From positions 5,998,399 to 6,062,398 of the forward strand of contig SSBO01000001.1 of assembly GCA_005281725.1 (NCBI GenBank): a stretch of 64,000 bases of DNA. The letters are read 5' to 3'. The notes below the pieces were generated by a model, which saw nothing but the letters and a program-made list of their open reading frames with translations, searched no databases and was not told where the DNA came from. The translations under genes were made by a program, and so were the position numbers. Origin of the DNA: Wuchereria bancrofti. Taxonomy: Eukaryota > Nematoda > Chromadorea > Rhabditida > Onchocercidae. Of this stretch, positions 48,801 to 61,563 are shown one piece after another (positions within the stretch are counted from its first letter, which is position 1; the number at the start of each line of letters is the position of its first letter).

Positions 48801-50406
48801 GGTCTATCGAAGTGAATGGACAATTAACTCATTTTGGTCATGCACTAGATCCTAGGTTTGTTTTTCCAGCTACCAGCTCTGAGAAAGTGTCGGCACGTGT
48901 TAGGCTTACACGTCCTAAAAGGTACATTTTGGTTTTTATATCTTTTTCGCAATATTAATAAACTTCGTTGCACTTTACTATGTACAATTTTTCGAAAGTT
49001 TTAAGAATTCTTACTTTTATTTATAAATATTAATATTTTAATTCGAGACTCGAGTAATTACAGAGATTTGCTACACAGAAGTGTCCCAGTAGATCTGCAA
49101 GGTTAGTCTTTTTTGAGAATTTTTGACTATTTTATTAAGATTTTAAACTGAGTAATAAGATCAGATTTATTTATCAATATTTTAACAATCTTTACAAAAT
49201 TCAGATTTTATCAGATGTCTATTATAGATCATAGTAAAAGCGCAGGAAGTGATGATGGTAGTTTTATCAATGTTGATAATGATAATGCAAGTGGGTTTGA
49301 GGAGGTATGTTGTCGTTTTGACTATTTTCATAGTTCTGATTCGTGCTTATACTTTCTGGTAATCAAAGATGTTTGTAATAAAATTTTTGATTTCTGTTTA
49401 CTTAAGTAGAAACTTCTCTAGTTTAGAGTAGAGCTCATCATAGAGGGGAAAGTGAAATTGCACTGGAAGAACGTTACGGACCACTTCATCCGAATTCCGA
49501 TGAAATTGACATAAGAATGAAAAATATCGATCGACTTTGTTCGTTCTTGTTTGACAACGTATCTGAGCAACTTTATCGTTTGAATGATGAAACAATGGAT
49601 ATGGTGTTGAGAGCAGTAAGTTGGTCCAGACTTTTGTGACATTGTGGCATATTATTTGGGATTATTTAAACCTTTTTTTGTAGAAAATTCTTGACCATTA
49701 TTTTTTTCAGCTTCGTACAACGCAGAATTCAATTTCGAACTTGAGTAGTATGATGATACAAATCAAAGAGGGTGATCCTGATGTTGTACAAAAATTTCAA
49801 CGACGTGGACCAGGCTCACGTTATGCGCAGTGGTTGCCATCATTTGCAAATATACCAGATAGAGTACGCACAGATTCAGTAAGTTTTTTTCATTATTTTC
49901 AGTAATTCTTACCACGTCGAAATTCCTGTTGAATTTGTCGAGTTAAAATCTTTTTGCAAAAAAAAATCTACCTTTTTGCAAAGGTAGATTTTTTTGTTTC
50001 AGTTTGAAAATTCTTGCACCTAATCACTTTGCCAACAATTATTGGCTCTGATTGTTTGCTGCATTCGTAAGAATAGAAAATAAGGAGCTTTTTTTTCTAA
50101 TTTTTTGGTTGGCCATTTCAAGGTGTATATTTTTAGAGATTCCGTTGTTAAACTTGGATTTCAATTCCAGTCATTTGTCATTTTCAAGTTTGTCATTTGA
50201 CTTCATTCATAGTGTTTTAGACAAGTAGTCGACAACAACGACGGCAAATGTATGACACAGAAGATTACGATGAAGATACAGTGTATTACAGGCATGTACC
50301 ACTGCGTACTACGGATGAGTATGAAAATGTTTACGTTGTAGACGAGGGTCAGGTTGAAACAGCTGGAGAAGTGGAAACAGGTGAAGAGTATTACGGAACT
50401 TATTGA
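45852..50406 (+). CDS. Acidic C2H2 zinc-finger nuclear protein
   Basis: Not assigned to a named ortholog. Exons: 45852-46065, 46179-46462, 46619-46706, 46838-47031, 47170-47307, 47633-47809, 48021-48152, 48363-48466, 48607-48708, 48802-48921, 49064-49101, about 49205-49304, 49427-49615, 49711-49878, 50221-50406. The N-terminal half is charged, with basic PRTRKRRIIQP and RRPRRAHKAPQRYGDY and a long Glu/Asp run. Two C2H2 fingers follow (CDRCNRYF...HRFKVH and CPGCEHRA...HVADEH). Then comes a domain with YCNRSG, GTAKIGAMCPAHL and HFGH, like the zinc-binding repeats of CARF and of WRKY/GCM1-type folds. The C terminus is rich in Tyr and Glu. DNA binding is inferred. Phases disagree at 47307/47633 and 49101/49205: reading through the first gives TGA at 47314-47316, so two separate genes are possible. 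Confidence 0.75.
49960..49995. repeat. Perfect 16-bp intronic hairpin
   Basis: An A-rich arm ending ATCTACCTTT and its exact complement flank a TTGC loop in the intron after 49878. It would form a stable stem in the pre-mRNA. Confidence 0.85.
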
Positions 50407-52831
50407 TCTTAATTTTATTCTGTGCTTTTTATTTCTACTGGTGATTGGTTCTATATTGTTTCAGTTCCTCTCGCACTGTTTTGTTAGTCTTTAAAGTTTT
50501 TTATACTGGAAAACGCTTCAGGGATTCTTTTTTGGAATTTCGACTTTTTTTCGAATTTCGACGTTTCTTTTTCTAAAATATATTGATTTATTATCGAAAT
50601 GGTGAAGAGAATTCCGCTAAATTGCTTTCTCCGGTAGGTCTTTTGAGTGGTCGAAATGAGCTAAAACGGTTACTTTTAGACTAATGTTTATCGATTGGCT
50701 GTGAATGTTTCGATTAATATGTAACTCAAACCGAATTTTTGGCTTTTTTGAATTTCCAATGGGGTTTTATAAGTGAAGAAATGTGTTTTTGATTGTATTT
50801 AATTTCAGATTTCTTGTACATTGTAATTCCACTTCTTAATATAAAGCGCCAATGAATGTTCCGCTCTTACACCGCTATTTTTAAAAAATATATTTCATTG
50901 TATTCGGAATGGGATGGGCGGTCATTATTATTTCTTCATTTTGTACAGTAGATTTTGTTGCTGCCAAATACGTGAATTTGTAAAAATATTGCGAAAGTAT
51001 TTGTTTGGAGCTTTCTGAACGAACTTACAATACTGATTATTGTTGCTACTACACGTAAAGCTAGAATCGGTAATTTGATGTTAGTTACATAAATTGTTAC
51101 CAATTAACTTGCTTTATCAATGGGGAACGCGAACTCCTAGTGGGATTATATCAGTTGTTCCATTCGTGGCTTTTAATAGAAAATCTCGAAGTGCAGTTAA
51201 TTGTCGAAGCCAATAGGCGAAGAAGCCGGTCAATAACTATCGATTTATTCACTGATAAAAGTGAAGGGAAGAAGGAGGAAGCATGAAAAAATTCAGTTTT
51301 TTCGTCGTATGCAGTAGAAACAGCTAGAAAAGTAGTGGAAATGGGTTTCCTTCCGGATTTTTTTGGATTAGAACCCTCACTTGCAAAGTATCTTGCATGG
51401 CTTTTATGTGTGTCAAATGGACGTATTTTTATTAGATATTCAGTTAGAAAATAGGGTAAGTTGCTGCGTATACGGCTGGTTGAAGCAACCACTGTGGTTA
51501 TCGCTTTGAATGTTTTTAGATCTGCAGCTGACTTATTTCTATCTATTTGGGTGTTCTAAATGTTAAGCTCAAGAATTTATTACACTAGCTGTGAGAGCAC
51601 AAAAATGGTTTGAAATTGGAATCTTTAGTTTTGAACAGGAGATTGATTTCTCACCTCATGTTTGAAATCAGTTTGAAATTATATTTTAAAATTCTAAATG
51701 ATAACCATGAAACTTGTTAAGCACTATCAAGACGGTAGCAAAACTTGCTAATGCAATAGATTTCTATATCAAGATGAAATTTCAATCACTGATGATTTTT
51801 TTTTTCAAATTCTAAGTAACATCATAATTCCTGGAAAAACGCTGCATTAATGGCTCTTGTCTCTTAAAGTACCTATATTTCGATCAGTTTATTGCCAGGA
51901 TAATTGAGGATGTAAGGGGTGAATTAAACTACTTAGTTTTAAGATTCAAATTTACTTGGAAATAACAGCTACCGTTACAAAGACAGCTGATACCCTAAAA
52001 ACGAAATATTATGGATACAAATCTTAAAAAGCATTGATCCCGATAATTTTAATGATTATCACGGATTACAGATTTGTCGAAGACTTGCTAAAAGAAATGT
52101 GCGTTTTGCACAATGATTTGTAGTTTCTTCTCGAAACGCACAAATGAGATCGACATAGTTAACGATGTTGCATGCCTTAATCCTCCAGAAGCACTTCTTT
52201 TTTTATATTACTACGATTCTAAAAATAAACCACGAACTTGCTTTGGAGCATTTTCTAGCAGAAAAAGACCCTCGTCACTACAAGTATTCTCTCAGTAATT
52301 GCTACCTTTATACTACAGCACATAAATTATTCGTTATTTCCGAAGTGCTTATACAAATCATTTTTTAAACAGTCTAATCTGATCCAAATTGTTTACCAAC
52401 CGAAAGATTTCGCTTTCATTTCCAGTATGTTTACCCTAGTATTAATCACAGAATAACAACAGTTTCGGTCTCTGCAATACTGAGTCTTGTGCTTAAAATT
52501 AAGACTAGAAATTTATTGGCACTTAGAGATATTTTGATACTTTACTAAAGTCGAATCCATTTCGCTGAATAAAACAAACTTATGAAACTTGCGCGATTTG
52601 AGAAAAACCGAATAGCGCAACAAGTCCTTTGCTCCATCGACTCTTATTACTTCAATACACAATATCGTTACCTGTATTAGGTGATGACACACTCAATTGC
52701 CCAAATAGTTATATGTTTCATTCCTTTATATGCTCTAACAATGATTTACGCCCAAATTTACTGTAAAACAAGATACGCTCCTAAGCAATTCTATTATTAG
52801 TCTTATTTAACAATAATTCATATTACTAATC
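50407..52831. other. Convergent intergenic region
   Basis: It holds the 3' sides of the zinc-finger gene and PGAP2. A 113-codon minus-strand frame at 51151-51492 is the longest open frame here, but it has no recognisable domain and no splice context, so I do not call it a gene. Confidence 0.5.
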
Positions 52832-54621
52832 TCAAAATACAAAAATACGCAAGCCGTAGAAATCGAATCTAAATGTAGCATGAAAACAGATATTTGTTAG
52901 CACAACAAGGTATTCAAAAAATGCAAATACTGAAAAAACATAAGGCTCGCAGCGGCTATTATGACGGTAATACAAAAGGCCACAAATAATGAGAAATAAG
53001 ACTGACCACTTGTAACACGTCTTCTTTAACCTGCAATTTGCTTTGTCCATTTATTCAGTGGTATAATGAGAAATTCAGCATTTCATGATGTACTTTTTTA
53101 CAACAACCATATCCTAGCATAAGTATGATGAGATATAAATTTTATATTATAATATTCAGTCATTACTTGTAACAATCCGCTGATCAGATGATTTACTTAG
53201 CTCAGCGTTTACTCTGTTTGCTTAGAACTCATGCAATACATCCCATTCCATGCATTACCCAGACGAATATACAAAGATTCATTTATTTTCGTAAATTCAA
53301 TTTTCGATTTACAACTGAGCTTGAGAGCAAGGATTTCATAAAAACCGTCTAATTTAAAATAAACTGCAACTCTTCACAAGTTAGAAAACTATCCAATTCG
53401 TATCAACTTTTTCAATAACTACGTAACTTAGCAAACAACAAATGAAGCCAATAACCTGTAAGATTTTCTAGTATGAGTACTATAATCACAGATGCCTGTT
53501 ACCCGATACATTACAATGTGTAACGCACCATGAATGATTCCTGCTATCTATAAAATATTTACAATAAAAAAAAAGTAGTTTCTTCTTCCTCCAACTAAAC
53601 TCAAAAACCTTTTGTGTCATTAAAATTTAACCAACCCAACTGAATTGTAAAGAAAACCTGGAAGATGGAGAAAGCGAGAACATGTCGAAAATGATTATCT
53701 CTGGATGAAATGGCGCTAACCATTGCTAAGCAAAATAATTCTAATATGTTAAAGAAACAAGTGAGATAACGGAAAATACTTTGTACAACAGTTTCTAACG
53801 GGATCCTCAATAACTGTGCATAAGCAAATGCTGCTAAAACTCTGAAATTATGTACTATAATACATAAAACATACCGGATTTTTCAAATTGTCAGATTTTC
53901 AGCATTAGCCAAGATATTTAGCAGACCACCATTTCTTCTGACGTATCAGAACTACTCATATTCCCTGATCTTAAATTTTAAGTTCTAACTTTCACAAACA
54001 ACCTACCGGGGTATAAGATGAGTGAAAATTAGAATCCTCCATATTAAACGCCCCCAATAGAAATCACCAGTAGCGACTGATATCGATGGAAGAACATTTC
54101 GAATGCGGCAATGAGTCCTACAAACAAATTAATAGTATAAGACATTAACACAATTGAACCAGAATTTTTGCATTTCATCAGCATAATTAATTTCTTTCTT
54201 GCAAAAGATGACTGATTAACAATTTCTAATCATAACTGAAAAAACCTTCTTATATTTTTTCCTAATAAATGTGTAATTCACTTACAGGAAATTTGACATC
54301 AAGAAATATTTGAACCAAACCTACTTATATTTTTTCTTCAAGAAATGCCCTCAATACCCTGATGTTTTAATCAGCCAACCTACAGAAAGAAGATAATAAG
54401 GTTTAAGAAATCGATTAAACTTCCTTAAGTGATTAACAATTTGGAAAATAGCATTAAATAGCACTAAACTAAGCAATAATGTAAATAATAGAAAGTCCTA
54501 CTTACTCCGTAGCTTTTTCAAAATTGCTATACAAAGCAAAAAAAACACAAAAACAAAGACCAGTGAATGGAAAGGAAGAAAATAAATACGTTGCGGCACG
54601 AGAAGATATACTGAAACATGC
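52832..54621 (-). CDS. PGAP2: PGAP2-like GPI-anchor lipid-remodelling membrane protein (5' end incomplete)
   Basis: PGAP2 acts in the Golgi in fatty-acid remodelling of GPI anchors. Exons (-): 54506-54621, 54007-54117, 53632-53841, 52832-53030, in phase, giving 211 codons plus the stop. Family features in order: a first membrane helix (LCFCVFFALYSNFEKAT), then THC and NVLPSISVATGD, WGRLIWRILIFTHLIPR, AAFAYAQLL, NILELFCLAMVSAISSRDNH, and finally YYRHNSRCEPYVFSVFAFFEY plus LVVLTNICFHATF. These correspond closely to vertebrate PGAP2, including the H-C after helix 1 and the SS-x-D/E-x-H loop. About 20 N-terminal residues, including the start codon, should lie upstream of 54621. A frame at about 54850-54920 is a possible but unconvincing source. 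The family call is strong. Confidence 0.9.
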
Positions 54622-56585
54622 CTGAAAACTGGTTAATTTATTTGTATGATAATTTCCGGGAGTGAAATGAGCTATATATAAAACAAAAAAGGAGAAAAGG
54701 AACAGCGTGGAAAGAAGATAGTATTACTAGGGCGCAATTGCAAAAATTGTAGTAGCGATAGTAAGCGGAAAACATCCCAGTTCCTGAAGCATATTATCTG
54801 TTTTAAAAGTTCCAGAGAACTGCAGAAAACACACTTTTTGGTTATATAAAGCGTAATAGTCAACCACGGTACCGAGAAATAATGGTAGGACACCGAACGT
54901 GAACGCGGCAGCGTGATGCTGAAAATATGACGGCTTGTTTACAGAATAAGTCGGTGAATAGGTTAAATGGATAGAGTTTAAACTCCGTGGTTTGGGTAAT
55001 GGTAAGGGTGTAATTGATTCATTTCAGCCATAATACTGACATGCGCTTCTCATCGGAAACTTGTTCAGTCATTTTCACATATTATCTAATTTCATACTTC
55101 ATTTCTCCACTGGCAACTGGCTAAAGTAAAGTCCGCTTTTCACCAATACTTATCAACTTCAGCACGCTAAAAATAAGCAATGAACAATGTTGTTGAGGAC
55201 AGAATACCTTACATGATGGAAAACCTGCGAACTTTTATTCAGTTTTAATCGATAAAATAGCTGCATGATGTTCAATCATCCTGAATGCACTTTTGATACG
55301 TCGAAAGATATTTCATTTTTTCGCTTCTTCATTGGTCATAACACTTGGAATAAACCAAATTATTATGAAAAAGGACCTTTCTCCTAGGAATTAATCATAT
55401 ATGTGCGATTAATGATTAAAGTACTTGTACTGTCACGGGAACAGTACAAGTACTTCCATCAACTGACTCATACATTTAGTCAAGAGAAATCAGCTACTCC
55501 CTGCCGCGATATAACCAACAATCTCACAACCTCGCCAAAACGACAACAGGAATACAAGTCACCAGAAAAGTAATGCTCGCAAGTTGAACCGATACCTGTT
55601 GAAGACCATTTTGAGAAATTAGATTACCTGTATTCAGTTGGATCACAACATGTTCTTATAGTTATTGTCATTATCTCTGTATCTCTCTCATATGCTACTA
55701 ATTTATTCCATTTTTCAAGCTATAATGTACAATGCACAATGCAACTTTCCTTCCTTCTCATGCTCTAATGAATGATCTGTGCTATTTTTTCCTTGAAAGT
55801 ATGGTTCACCCGCCAATGCTATCTCTCGGATATTGCTAGCTCTGACCTCTCTCAAACGTATCTGTATTTCGCCATTGTCTCGATTATTTGACTTTATTCG
55901 TCATAAATTTGTTGATTATGGGAAACAATAGGAATAAGGGGAAGAGGAGTAATTTCTGTTAATTTTCCTAACTTTTAAGGAGTGAGTGCCATTATGACTC
56001 TTGAGTCAGTGAGTTAGTATATCACCAGACTTAGTTGAGATTCCATAACCTTCCAACTTTTCAGTCATTATGGTGCCACACTTATATATTACCAGTCATT
56101 TCCATGAAAAAGGTAACTGGATCATGACAGGATAGGGAAGAGAAAGAAATAGCAATTTGCGTAGAATGAGCAGTATTCTGTTAATGTTAGATTTGTTAAA
56201 AAAGCTGCACGCGTTAACTTGCGTCTTGCCATATGCATTTATATTGACCTTTCCTTTATCGGTAATGCAACTTAATCATACGTCATCCCTTTCATTGATT
56301 TAGAAACAATATCACATCTCCTCTGCAGTTATATACTTACTGTTCTACTTATTATTGATTATATTATTAGTGCAAGTGTTGGAGCAATTCGTGATCATTA
56401 ATAGTTAAGCAAAAGTAAATATTCTATTATTCAGTAAATGTTTCCCTGAGTATTACGAAGAAAGGCACTGTTCATTAATTCCATTCATGTAAACATTTGA
56501 GTTAGGCTTCAGCATATATTAGTACTTGCATCTGAATTTTATTTTGGATGTTCATACAAATAAGCCTAATTTCAGTGTTGCGCTG
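54622..56585. other. Divergent intergenic region with hairpins
   Basis: It lies between PGAP2 (-) and ORC3 (+) and should hold the missing PGAP2 first exon. The only notable structure is the inverted-repeat pair at 55390-55455. Confidence 0.45.
55419..55455. repeat. Perfect 15-bp inverted repeat
   Basis: AAGTACTTGTACTGT and its exact complement ACAGTACAAGTACTT flank a 7-nt loop. Just upstream (about 55391-55418) a second hairpin, TTAATCAT and ATGATTAA, abuts it. Confidence 0.9.
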
Positions 56586-59500
56586 ATGGAGTACTGCACA
56601 TTTCATAAAGGTAAACGAAAGATATTGGAAAGCGAACCCGTTGATGGTCGCAAAAATGGTACTCTCCTTAACGATTTTAACGCCAAATGCAGCAAATTAA
56701 TGTTCCAAATTGACTGTGAACTTAACAAGCTTTATGAGGAGGTCGTCTTTGAAGTAGCTGCATTCACAAAGTCATATTGGGAAAACACGTTGCGACCGCC
56801 TGGTCTGTGTTTACTGAATTTAGTAAATAGCTCTTCAATTACCCGTTAACTTTTAACTTTTACCATTTCGAACTTTTTCATAAAGCTTGCGAATGAATAT
56901 AATTGATGTGTTGATACTTCGTAGTGTTAATGCTTCTCTATTTCTCGTGGTTTTTTTTTTTTTTTTCTGTGGTAGAAGTAGAAGGAAGGTGGGTCATAGA
57001 AGGTAAGTAATAAAGTTTTCAAAGTTTTCACACAGTCAAAATTAGAAGCGATCAACTGAGTAGTATAACAGCTTCCATCTTTTGATTATGAAGTTTTTTT
57101 GGATTGCAATAGAATTTTTGGATTTGGTTATGGAATTTGATGAATCTGCAGTGTTGTTCCACTTTCTTGTCATCAAAGATATCGAAGGAAAAGTCGTTCT
57201 TTATAAGTTTGTGGTATACACTTTAGGAGTTCTCTTTCACGGATATTTTACGTTTTTCCCTTCTCATCAATGATTGCTGCCTTATTCTGCTGTAAAAATT
57301 CCAACAGCCAAAACAGCTATTTTTAAGAATGGAATATAGGAATATTCATTGCTATCTTTTTTTATGGATCAAGGGGCATCTCTTTCATATGTCAGCTATC
57401 ATTTTGCGCTTTCCTTCCGCTTCTCAAATAAGCTCTCTCAAAAACTGATGACATATTGCGGTGTTTTTCGTTGCTAATGTGCATGTTGACAGCAAAATTT
57501 CCCTTAGATCCTCAATTAGCTTTCAGAATTTGTTTCAGGAATACCAATGGCAGTGGTCCGATGCGAAACACTAGATGGTTATGATTTCGAGATGGCTTTA
57601 GTTAACGTGTTAAAGATAAAACCAATCTGTATATCACCATCGCAGACAATGCAGTTGTACGATCTCCACGAAATGCTCCGGAAAATGGGGGTAATTACTC
57701 TTCAAACTTCGCCTTTATAACGAATTTGAATTAATGTTATTTCATTTTTCCAGTTCGGTTTTTTATAAGGTCATTTTCAGGACAAAAAATATATAATGTT
57801 AAAACAAGTGGAGTGTTTCACGGCAGGTCCATACTTGGATGGTTTAGTTTCAGTGCTCACTGATCCAGAATGGTCAGTTATTGGTGTTCATATCAGATAT
57901 TTGCATTTTCGGCTTTTAAGTTTGCCTGAATAGTGCTTTTAAAATTGCTAGTGTTTCTTTGAGCTTCGATGTTTTTCGTGTATTTGTAGCGTATGCGTAA
58001 GTTTTTCAGTTTAGAAGATTATTTTAGGGAAAAGAAAATTGTTTTGGTGGTAACAGTAGCTGTAGATTTCAATGTTATTTTTACTCGCTTCTCGCAGGAA
58101 AGCTTCTGGAAATTGACGCTTTACTGCTTTCATATGCCAACGCCAACTTATGCCTTGCAAGCTATATGTGAAGCTATTGCAATCAAACCCAGTAACTATG
58201 TATGTTCTTGATTTTGTATATTTTAAAAGTTAGACGTATAACGTATAATGATTTCAGTATTGTTTCAATATGAAATGGTAATGTTTCAGATGATTGTCGA
58301 TGGTACATTTCATAAAGAACTCAGAGCAAGATTTCTGAGGGATAGCCTATCAGTTTGTGAAGTGAAGAGAATTCTCAAAGTAACGCTTCTACACAAATTG
58401 TTGGAATGCGAAGATTTTGGTGATGACATAGCTGTTAATAGCGGAAATGTAAGTTTTTCGTATTATTATGACAACTGGGTGCAAAAACAGGATGAAGTTT
58501 TAAAAAATCTAATTCAGATCAGTTTAACTTTTTATTGAAGGTTGGGACAGAAGCTGTATTGGCATCTTATGACACATTTTTATATCTTTTACACGAGTTA
58601 ACGACCGGTTTTCCATATCATGCAGAAAATGTGTATGAGTTGCATAGCTGGATACAATCGAATCCAAACTTTTTTGTTGAAAAAGGAGGACCATATTCGT
58701 AGGTTTAACTTTACCTTTGTTTAGGGAAGATAATTTTTGTTTTTTATGTTGTGTCTAGCAATCTTTAAGCAAATCTTTAAACAGAAGTTAGTTCAAACTA
58801 GGACTGAGAATTGGGTTAAGTTTCTAGTGGGAAGAGTAAGGTTGGCGAATGTAAAATTCATTTTTTGATAGGCATTCAGAGTGATGCTTTCATTTTGTTA
58901 CTTGATATTCAAAATGAGATGATTCCATAAGATTTATTATTGCAAAGTACAGTCATTTCCAGAACATGGAAGAGTATTTGGGTAACATGGAATGTGGAGG
59001 AGATGGTAGACTCTTTATTAAAGCTGTGGAATCCAGTCAAACGAATAACCAGCTGTTATGGCAGCGAAGTGCAGGTTTTCTTTCCTTGTAAAAATTAGTA
59101 AGCAGTGCTTTCACAGAGTGTGTATGTGGTTGTATGTTGCTTAGAGTATATCATCAAAGTTTAGTTTGGAATATAGAGGAATGTTTTAGTATTATTATAA
59201 TCAATGTTTCTTACTTTATCAGTGTTATGTCTTTTACTGTTAATCGTTGCCTTATCATGAGTCTTTTTCTGTTCACCAATGTAGTCATTACGATTGTTCA
59301 TTCCTCTATATCAAAAAAAAGTAATTTAATTGCTTTAGGGGGTTATTATGGTTAAACTTGTTTGGTCAGCATGTGCCAGAGATGAGCGGTTAAAAAATGC
59401 TTATTAAATCGTGGAATATGCTGCAGAAATTGCTTGTTGATTTACGAGAAATTGATCAACGGAAAATTGCACTACAAAAGGAAGCAGTACCGGAACATGA

Positions 59501-60553
59501 AACAGCAGTTGTTGGTATTTGTAAGAAAAGATTGTCGCTTCATGAAATGCAGCAGCGAATGAGGGTATAATTTTATTTTTGGCAGAAGTAATTCATGTTT
59601 ATTATATCCTAGTAATGTTGCAGTTATTTAATCCATTAGAGGATTTGGATATGCTTGAGATTCAAGAGATTTTAAAACTAGCGAAAGAATCTTAGAAGAT
59701 TTTGGATTTTTATTCTTCTTTCATCATTAGTTGTAAGTCATCTTCATCATAAAGGTTTTCCACTACTGTAATTTGTCATTTCAGGACAAAATAGCTCTGA
59801 AGAAGCGTATGGATGTGGTGTCTCATGATCGACAGAGATTTATTAAGCTGCTCACACAGGTGTGTACATTAACGTGAATAATTGTAGATAAAGGGTTGTT
59901 TTAACAGAAAAAATGCATTTAATCTTACTACTCTTCATGTCCATATTGTTTTTTAGATAATGTCTAAAACGCTAAGAATTTTCCATAAAGTGCCTAGTCT
60001 AGAGAAAAAACTGCTTGTGGGACAGCAAAACGTGATGAATTTGGTTGTTCCTTCTACTACAACGAATTTGGAAAAAGCATTTTTGCAACCGAAACTGCGT
60101 AACGAACACGTATGTTCAAAGTCTTGAATTTTCAGGGTCGGAAATTAAGGGAGCGGTTTCTGGTTTCTTCATTTTCTTTTTGATTTTGTACGTTTAACTA
60201 ACATGTAAAAAAAAAAAAAACTTTCCAATATATTGTTGATTAGGAAGGTTGCAGTTTGATCAATTAAAGATAGGCAGGGATAGTTTCTATTTCAGCGAAG
60301 TGGAATTCAAATGGATCTTTGCCTTGCTTACCGATCCCTTCTCGATCTTTCACTGGAATGCAAGAACATTCCAATATACCGTTGGCTAACAAGGTTTCAG
60401 GAGTATTTGGTGGATTTGAATGACACCAGTCCAGTGTTACGTCTTTTCCGATGTGTCGGTGAACTGGAATTCATGGGGATTCTAAAGCCAGCTAGTGATC
60501 GGAATAGGGATGAAGTTAATATTCTTTATGTTCCTCATTCAGTTACCTACTGA
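56586..60553 (+). CDS. ORC3: Origin recognition complex subunit 3
   Basis: ORC3 is part of the six-subunit complex that loads MCM helicases at replication origins. Exons: 56586-56802, 57539-57690, 57781-57872, 58010-58199, 58290-58448, 58541-58698, 58963-59074, 59427-59564, 59785-59859, 59957-60109, 60296-60553. The total is 1704 nt and 567 aa, all in phase. Recognition rests on the N-terminal IPMAVVRCETLDGYDF segment (ORC3 has IPTAALxxGVN at the same place), the degenerate AAA+ region (CLEDYFREKKIVLVVTVA) and above all the winged-helix C terminus: CLAYRSLLDLSL, PIYRWLTRFQEYL, LRLFRCVGELEFMGILKP. It is shorter than vertebrate ORC3 (about 710 aa). No Walker A is expected or seen. The start follows TTTCAG by 10 bp, so trans-splicing is possible. 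Confidence 0.85.
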
Positions 60554-61563
60554 TTTTTTCTTTATTATTAACTATGAATATTTGTTTCTTTTCATTCGAA
60601 CACTTCACTTTTAAATAATTCACATTTTTATTTTGACAGTAATTCATACTTTTATTTAGAAGGTAAGTCGAAGGTCTGTTTTATTGCGTCGTCCATTACA
60701 TTGTATCTTCGTGTGATACCTTATTTCATTTTCACTATGTTAATTTGTTCCCAGAATTACCTCCACCAGTCTTTAAAATCTCATAAAAGCTGCAGGACTG
60801 TATACAAGGAATGTTAAATTTATATTTTCCTGAGAAAAGGTTAAAACTGTTTTTAGGGTTGTGCAATTACTTAATTGCATCACTGTCATTGATTGCTTAT
60901 TATTCTTTGTATTTCAGATCTCTTCATTGAAATGCTTTCTTGTTGACATTGCATTATGCAAGGGAAATTTTTGTGGCCTCCAAATTATTTTTGATGTTTT
61001 TTGCCTTATATTCTCCATCATGACAATGTAATTATTAGTATTCTACGTTTCTCTAATCATTGTCGGTGTTATCAATGAATGAAGTTATTTTAAATATTGG
61101 TTTGTTCGAAGGAATATGTATGTTGCAAAGCATACTTCTTAGGATTCATTGACTAAATGTGATAGATGTGAGAAAGTGATAGGTTGATACTAGAATTATA
61201 AATTTGATAACGTTTATATGATAGGCGAGAAATTTTTAGATATTTATAAGGGAATAATGGTGGATTGTCATGAAAAGTTGGAGAGGAAGAAGGGATCTCT
61301 TGCCTACAGTTTTCGGAACATAGTTTTGTATGACGGTATTTCAGTCTATTTCTTTTTCGTCTCATTCCTTTGTGTCATATTTTATTAATTTGTATGCATA
61401 CAGTGACAAATATAAATGTTCTTTTCCAGATATCCGAGAAACGCGCTATTGTGATATGCATATTCATGTGTGTTTATTAAATGAAAGGACAGGGATGAAA
61501 AAGCAATATGTATAAATGTGTTGTTACCTCTTCTCTCTGAAAATTCTTATAGTGCTGCAGGGA
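60554..61563. other. ORC3 to VMA21-like spacer
   Basis: The 3' UTR of ORC3 and the 5' region of the next gene. No exon is recognised. A GCTGCAG acceptor-like site lies just before the next ATG. Confidence 0.45.

Noticed and set aside
51151..51492. 113-codon open frame on the minus strand
   Set aside because: No domain, no splice context and no family resemblance; chance open frames of this length are plausible.
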